From: Caulochytrium protostelioides
Lineage: Eukaryota > Chytridiomycota > Caulochytriomycetes > Caulochytriales > Caulochytriaceae
Assembly: GCA_003615045.1 (NCBI GenBank)
Contig: ML014251.1
Location: 1 to 48,946 of the forward strand
Reading direction: 5' to 3'
DNA length: 48,946 bases
Positions 46,788-48,946 of this stretch are shown here, piece by piece; within the stretch, counting starts at the first letter, position 1, and every line of letters begins with the position of its first letter. A program made the position numbers and the translations under genes. The notes beneath the pieces were generated by a model. It was not told the origin of the DNA, made no database searches, and saw only the letters and a list, made by a program, of their open reading frames with translations.

Positions 46788-47873
46788 ATGAGCGACGAGG
46801 AGGGGTTGAATCTGAGCGACGCCTCGGGCGGCCCTGATTTGGATCTGGACATCCAGGACCTGGATTCCGGCGATGAGTCCGACGCCAAGCCCGAGCCCGG
46901 CACGGGCATCGTGGAGGACCCGGAGCTGAAGCTCGACCACATGGACCGCAAGGTCTGGCTCGTCAAAATTCCCAAGTTCCTGGCCGAAGCGTGGAACAAG
47001 GTCGATGCCGACGGCGAGGAGCTCGGCCGCGTTCGCATCTACAAGACGCCGCTGCCGACGGCCAACACGCGTCGCAAGCCGGAGATGCGCATCGATCTGC
47101 TCGTGCCCGAGGACAAGCCCTGGGCCGCAGACCTGCCCAAGCGGTACCAGCTGCGCTTTATGAACACTTCGCCGATGAACGAATTCGTCTTTACGGAGGG
47201 CAAGGCCACCGCGCATGTGAACCGGCCCGTCGTGTCGTTCACCCAGCGCGGCCACTCGCTGCGCCACATGCCCTACTTTGCCACCCAGGCGTTTGAGATC
47301 GCGGGCACGATCCAGCATGAGGCCAACGTGAGCGCGATCATTGACAACGAGTACCGCAAGATCATGCAGTCCCGAAACGCGGCGTACGCGGTGCCGAAAC
47401 GCACGCTCATGCCGATGGACGAGGGCGCCAAGGGCAATGCTACCTACGTGTCCAGCGCGCCACGCGACAACGCTACCTTCGCAACGCTGGCGCAGCCCGC
47501 GCTCTCGGGGCTCTCGACCAAGAAGGGCGGCCAGGAGAAGCGCGAGCGCTTGCCCCGCGAGGAGCTGCTCCTCATGCTCTTCACGGCGTTCAAGAAGTAC
47601 AACTACTGGACCCTCAAGGCGCTGATCGACAAGACCCAGCAGCCCTCCGGGTGGCTGCGCGAGGTGCTGCAAGACATCACGGTCCTCAACAAACGCGGGC
47701 CCTACACTGGCATGTACCAGCTCAAGCCCGAGTACCGCGACCGCGCGGCCGACCTCGCCAAGATGAACCCCACCGCGGCCGGCGAAGCCGTGCTGGCCGG
47801 CGCGAGCGGTGCCTCGGGTCCGGCCGACGACTCGATCATTGGCGCCCCGGGCACTGTCGCGCCGCGCCGTTGA
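46788..47873 (+). CDS. TFG2: TFIIF beta subunit (RAP30/Tfg2)
   Basis: The 361-residue product matches RAP30, the small TFIIF subunit that binds RNA polymerase II and stabilises the pre-initiation complex in the nucleus. The acidic N-terminus (residues 1-45) is followed by the dimerisation domain: RKVWLVKIPKFLAEAWNKVD near 55-74, RVRIYKTPLP, then YQLRFMNTSPMNEFVFTEGK. A linker contains GTIQHEANVSAIIDNEYRKI and RTLMPMDE. The C-terminal winged helix (residues about 258-325) begins RLPREELLLMLFTAFKKYNY and includes TQQPSGWLREVLQDI and KRGPYTGMYQLKPEYR. Length is between human (249) and yeast (400). ATG 46788 gives a typical acidic start; the upstream in-frame sequence to 46701 adds nothing conserved. 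Confidence 0.94.
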   Translation: MSDEEGLNLSDASGGPDLDLDIQDLDSGDESDAKPEPGTGIVEDPELKLDHMDRKVWLVKIPKFLAEAWNKVDADGEELGRVRIYKTPLPTANTRRKPEMRIDLLVPEDKPWAADLPKRYQLRFMNTSPMNEFVFTEGKATAHVNRPVVSFTQRGHSLRHMPYFATQAFEIAGTIQHEANVSAIIDNEYRKIMQSRNAAYAVPKRTLMPMDEGAKGNATYVSSAPRDNATFATLAQPALSGLSTKKGGQEKRERLPREELLLMLFTAFKKYNYWTLKALIDKTQQPSGWLREVLQDITVLNKRGPYTGMYQLKPEYRDRAADLAKMNPTAAGEAVLAGASGASGPADDSIIGAPGTVAPRR

Positions 47874-48034
47874 AAATGGCGTGCTGGACGTACTAACCCG
47901 CCTCGTGCCGCGGCCCCTTGTCCGTCTCCTCTCTCCTAATCTTTAAGTCGTTGTGGTGTACCATACCTCGTTGGTGGCTGGGTGACCACAGCATATTGCT
48001 CCGTGGGTGCGCCTAAGGGCGTCGCAGCGTTTCC
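47874..48034. other. 3' flank of the TFIIF beta gene
   Basis: A short spacer with C/T-rich sequence and TAAGTCG near 47945; no gene seen. Confidence 0.4.
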
Positions 48035-48310
48035 GTGCCGTCCTGGTCGACGAGGTTCAGACGAACCAGGTGCATGCCGAGACGAATCTGGTCCTGAAAA
48101 AGCTCAACGCCAACGCAAGAAGACCTTGTGGTTCCACTGATGTCAGCAATTTTTCCCAATACGCCATCACATGACCGCTAGTCAGGCCCGTGGTGCGTTG
48201 CCGCACCCCCAGGCAAGACAAGATGCAGTTCGTGGTCGACAAGCGCATCTGGCGATGAACGCAATGAGAGCTTCCTCCTCGACGGGCCCTCCGGGGGACC
48301 GAGGATAGTG
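48035..48310 (+). repeat. Dispersed intergenic repeat, copy D
   Basis: This shares with copy A the 20-mer GGTGCATGCCGAGACGAATC (48069 onward) followed after one mismatch by GGTCCTG. About 90-100 bp later it has a diverged version of the core (GTTGCCGCACCCCCAGGCAAG, TGGTCGACAAGCGCATCTGG, CGATGAACGC) in the same order. It is the most divergent copy in the core but the best match upstream. Reading in frame near 48058-48168 gives a short coding-like end (NQVHAETNLVLKKLNANA) before a TGA, which suggests the upstream part may once have been the 3' end of a gene. Confidence 0.6.
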
Positions 48311-48700
48311 CTTCGTGGTGTCCGTGTCTCACACCGAACAGCTTATTTTCTAAAAAAAAAGGCAAGTTGATATTAAATAAAACTTGGACACATGCCACAA
48401 TAGCTGAAACGACCGGGGTCCTGCAACATGGCCGCCTTTTCCAGATTGGCACGGTGCTGTTTGCGATGCGTTGTGTTTCAAACAGAAAAGACAACGGCGG
48501 CCTTCGCAGGGCTATAAGTAGCGCGTCGCGTGATGGGTCGCGCGGCGAGTGACCTCTTCGGACGGCTTGATTCTGCTCAAAGATTCTGCATATTTCACCA
48601 CCAACGATTTGCACTTCACTCTGGACGCTAAATAGGTCCCTTAGCTACGCATAGCTCGGCTTTTCGGTCAGCTCTCGTTGAACACACCAGCACCCGCTTC

Positions 48701-48704
<4 letters not shown>
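48311..48704. other. Spacer upstream of the right-edge gene
   Basis: A+T-rich sequence including an A9 run (48352-48360) lies downstream of repeat copy D. It probably contains promoter sequence for the gene starting at 48814. No gene is supported. Confidence 0.4.

Positions 48705-48792
<88 letters not shown>
48705..48792 (+). repeat. (CT)44 microsatellite in a promoter/5' UTR position
   Basis: Forty-four uninterrupted CT units (88 bp) end 21 bp before ATG 48814. The length makes it prone to slippage. Its place immediately before a start codon makes it a likely 5' UTR or core-promoter pyrimidine tract. Confidence 0.97.
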
Positions 48793-48795
<3 letters not shown>

Positions 48796-48813
48796 ACGAC
48801 CCCGTTGAGCACC

Positions 48814-48946
48814 ATGGTTTCTCGGACTTCACAGCGCGCGTCCGCTTCTCGGCGTTGCATGGTCGCGGCCTTAGTTGGCGTGATCGTATCGGCCATGCTT
48901 TTGAGCCCTGCACAGGCCGAGTTGGTCACGGCGTACAAGAAAAACC
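48814..48946 (+). CDS. Secreted or membrane protein, 5' end only
   Basis: The frame is open from ATG 48814 to the window edge (44 codons). It encodes a classical secretion signal: basic n-region (SQRASASRR), a hydrophobic core (MVAALVGVIVSAMLL) and a small-residue site SPAQA, with the mature chain starting near ELVTAYKKN. The product cannot be named because the rest lies beyond the window. Confidence 0.6.
   Translation, partial: MVSRTSQRASASRRCMVAALVGVIVSAMLLSPAQAELVTAYKKN

Noticed and set aside
48645..48938. 97-codon minus-strand frame with a long Arg-Glu run
   Set aside because: It is the translation of the CT microsatellite on the opposite strand and overlaps the signal-peptide gene.

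Overview
The window reads as nuclear DNA from a GC-rich, compact fungal genome, most likely a zoosporic (flagellated) early-diverging fungus. A blastocladiomycete or chytrid is my best guess, by inference rather than proof. The fungal side is supported by a GPI-anchored GH76 cell-wall mannanase-like protein of the Dfg5/Dcw1 type, an Erv41 cargo receptor, and short GT-AG introns in few genes. The zoosporic side is supported by an NCKAP1/HEM subunit of the WAVE (SCAR) actin complex, which yeasts and moulds lack, and by a DRC8/EFCAB2-like subunit of the axonemal nexin-dynein regulatory complex. MND1 and RAD1 show that meiotic recombination and the 9-1-1 checkpoint clamp are present. Coding regions have strong GC3 and many Ala/Gly/Pro/Ser-rich insertions, so most proteins are longer than their animal or yeast relatives.

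Layout from left to right. 1-2756: an A+T-richer zone of broken coding fragments and hairpins, ending in a dispersed repeat. 2757-3947 (+): RAD1. 4039-6138 (-): GCK-III kinase with one intron. 6139-7865: intergenic with a second repeat copy. 7866-17180 (-): a single-exon 3104-codon gene, EPG5-like. 18277-19323 (+): ERV41. 19375-19550: third repeat copy. 20235-21344 (+): MND1 in four exons, the first being only the ATG. 22749-27032 (+): NCKAP1. 27133-28983 (-): unrecognised protein. 29631-31025 (-): GH76. 32172-33116 (-): DRC8-like. About 33.9-34.3 kb (-): possible decayed surface-protein gene. 34708-36780 (+): PH-like protein with Arg/Glu repeats. 37553-39553 (+): disordered KEN-box protein. 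39650-42010 (-): AT-hook chromatin protein. 43414-45513 (+): tubulin cofactor E. 46.0-46.4 kb: another coding relic. 46788-47873 (+): TFIIF beta. About 48035-48310: fourth repeat copy. 48814 to the right edge (+): 5' end of a secreted-protein gene directly behind an 88-bp CT microsatellite.

The genes do not form an operon-like unit; they are independent eukaryotic loci. Several nevertheless fit one cell type, a walled fungus with swimming and possibly crawling spores: WAVE-complex actin protrusion (NCKAP1), flagellar beating (DRC8), tubulin heterodimer assembly (TBCE), secretory traffic (ERV41), wall building (GH76) and polarity signalling (GCK-III kinase). The points most worth a second look are the giant EPG5-like gene, the NCKAP1/DRC8 pair, the start-codon-only exon of MND1, the four-copy intergenic repeat, and the relic coding zones. 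Family calls come from recognising motifs by eye; no database search was run.
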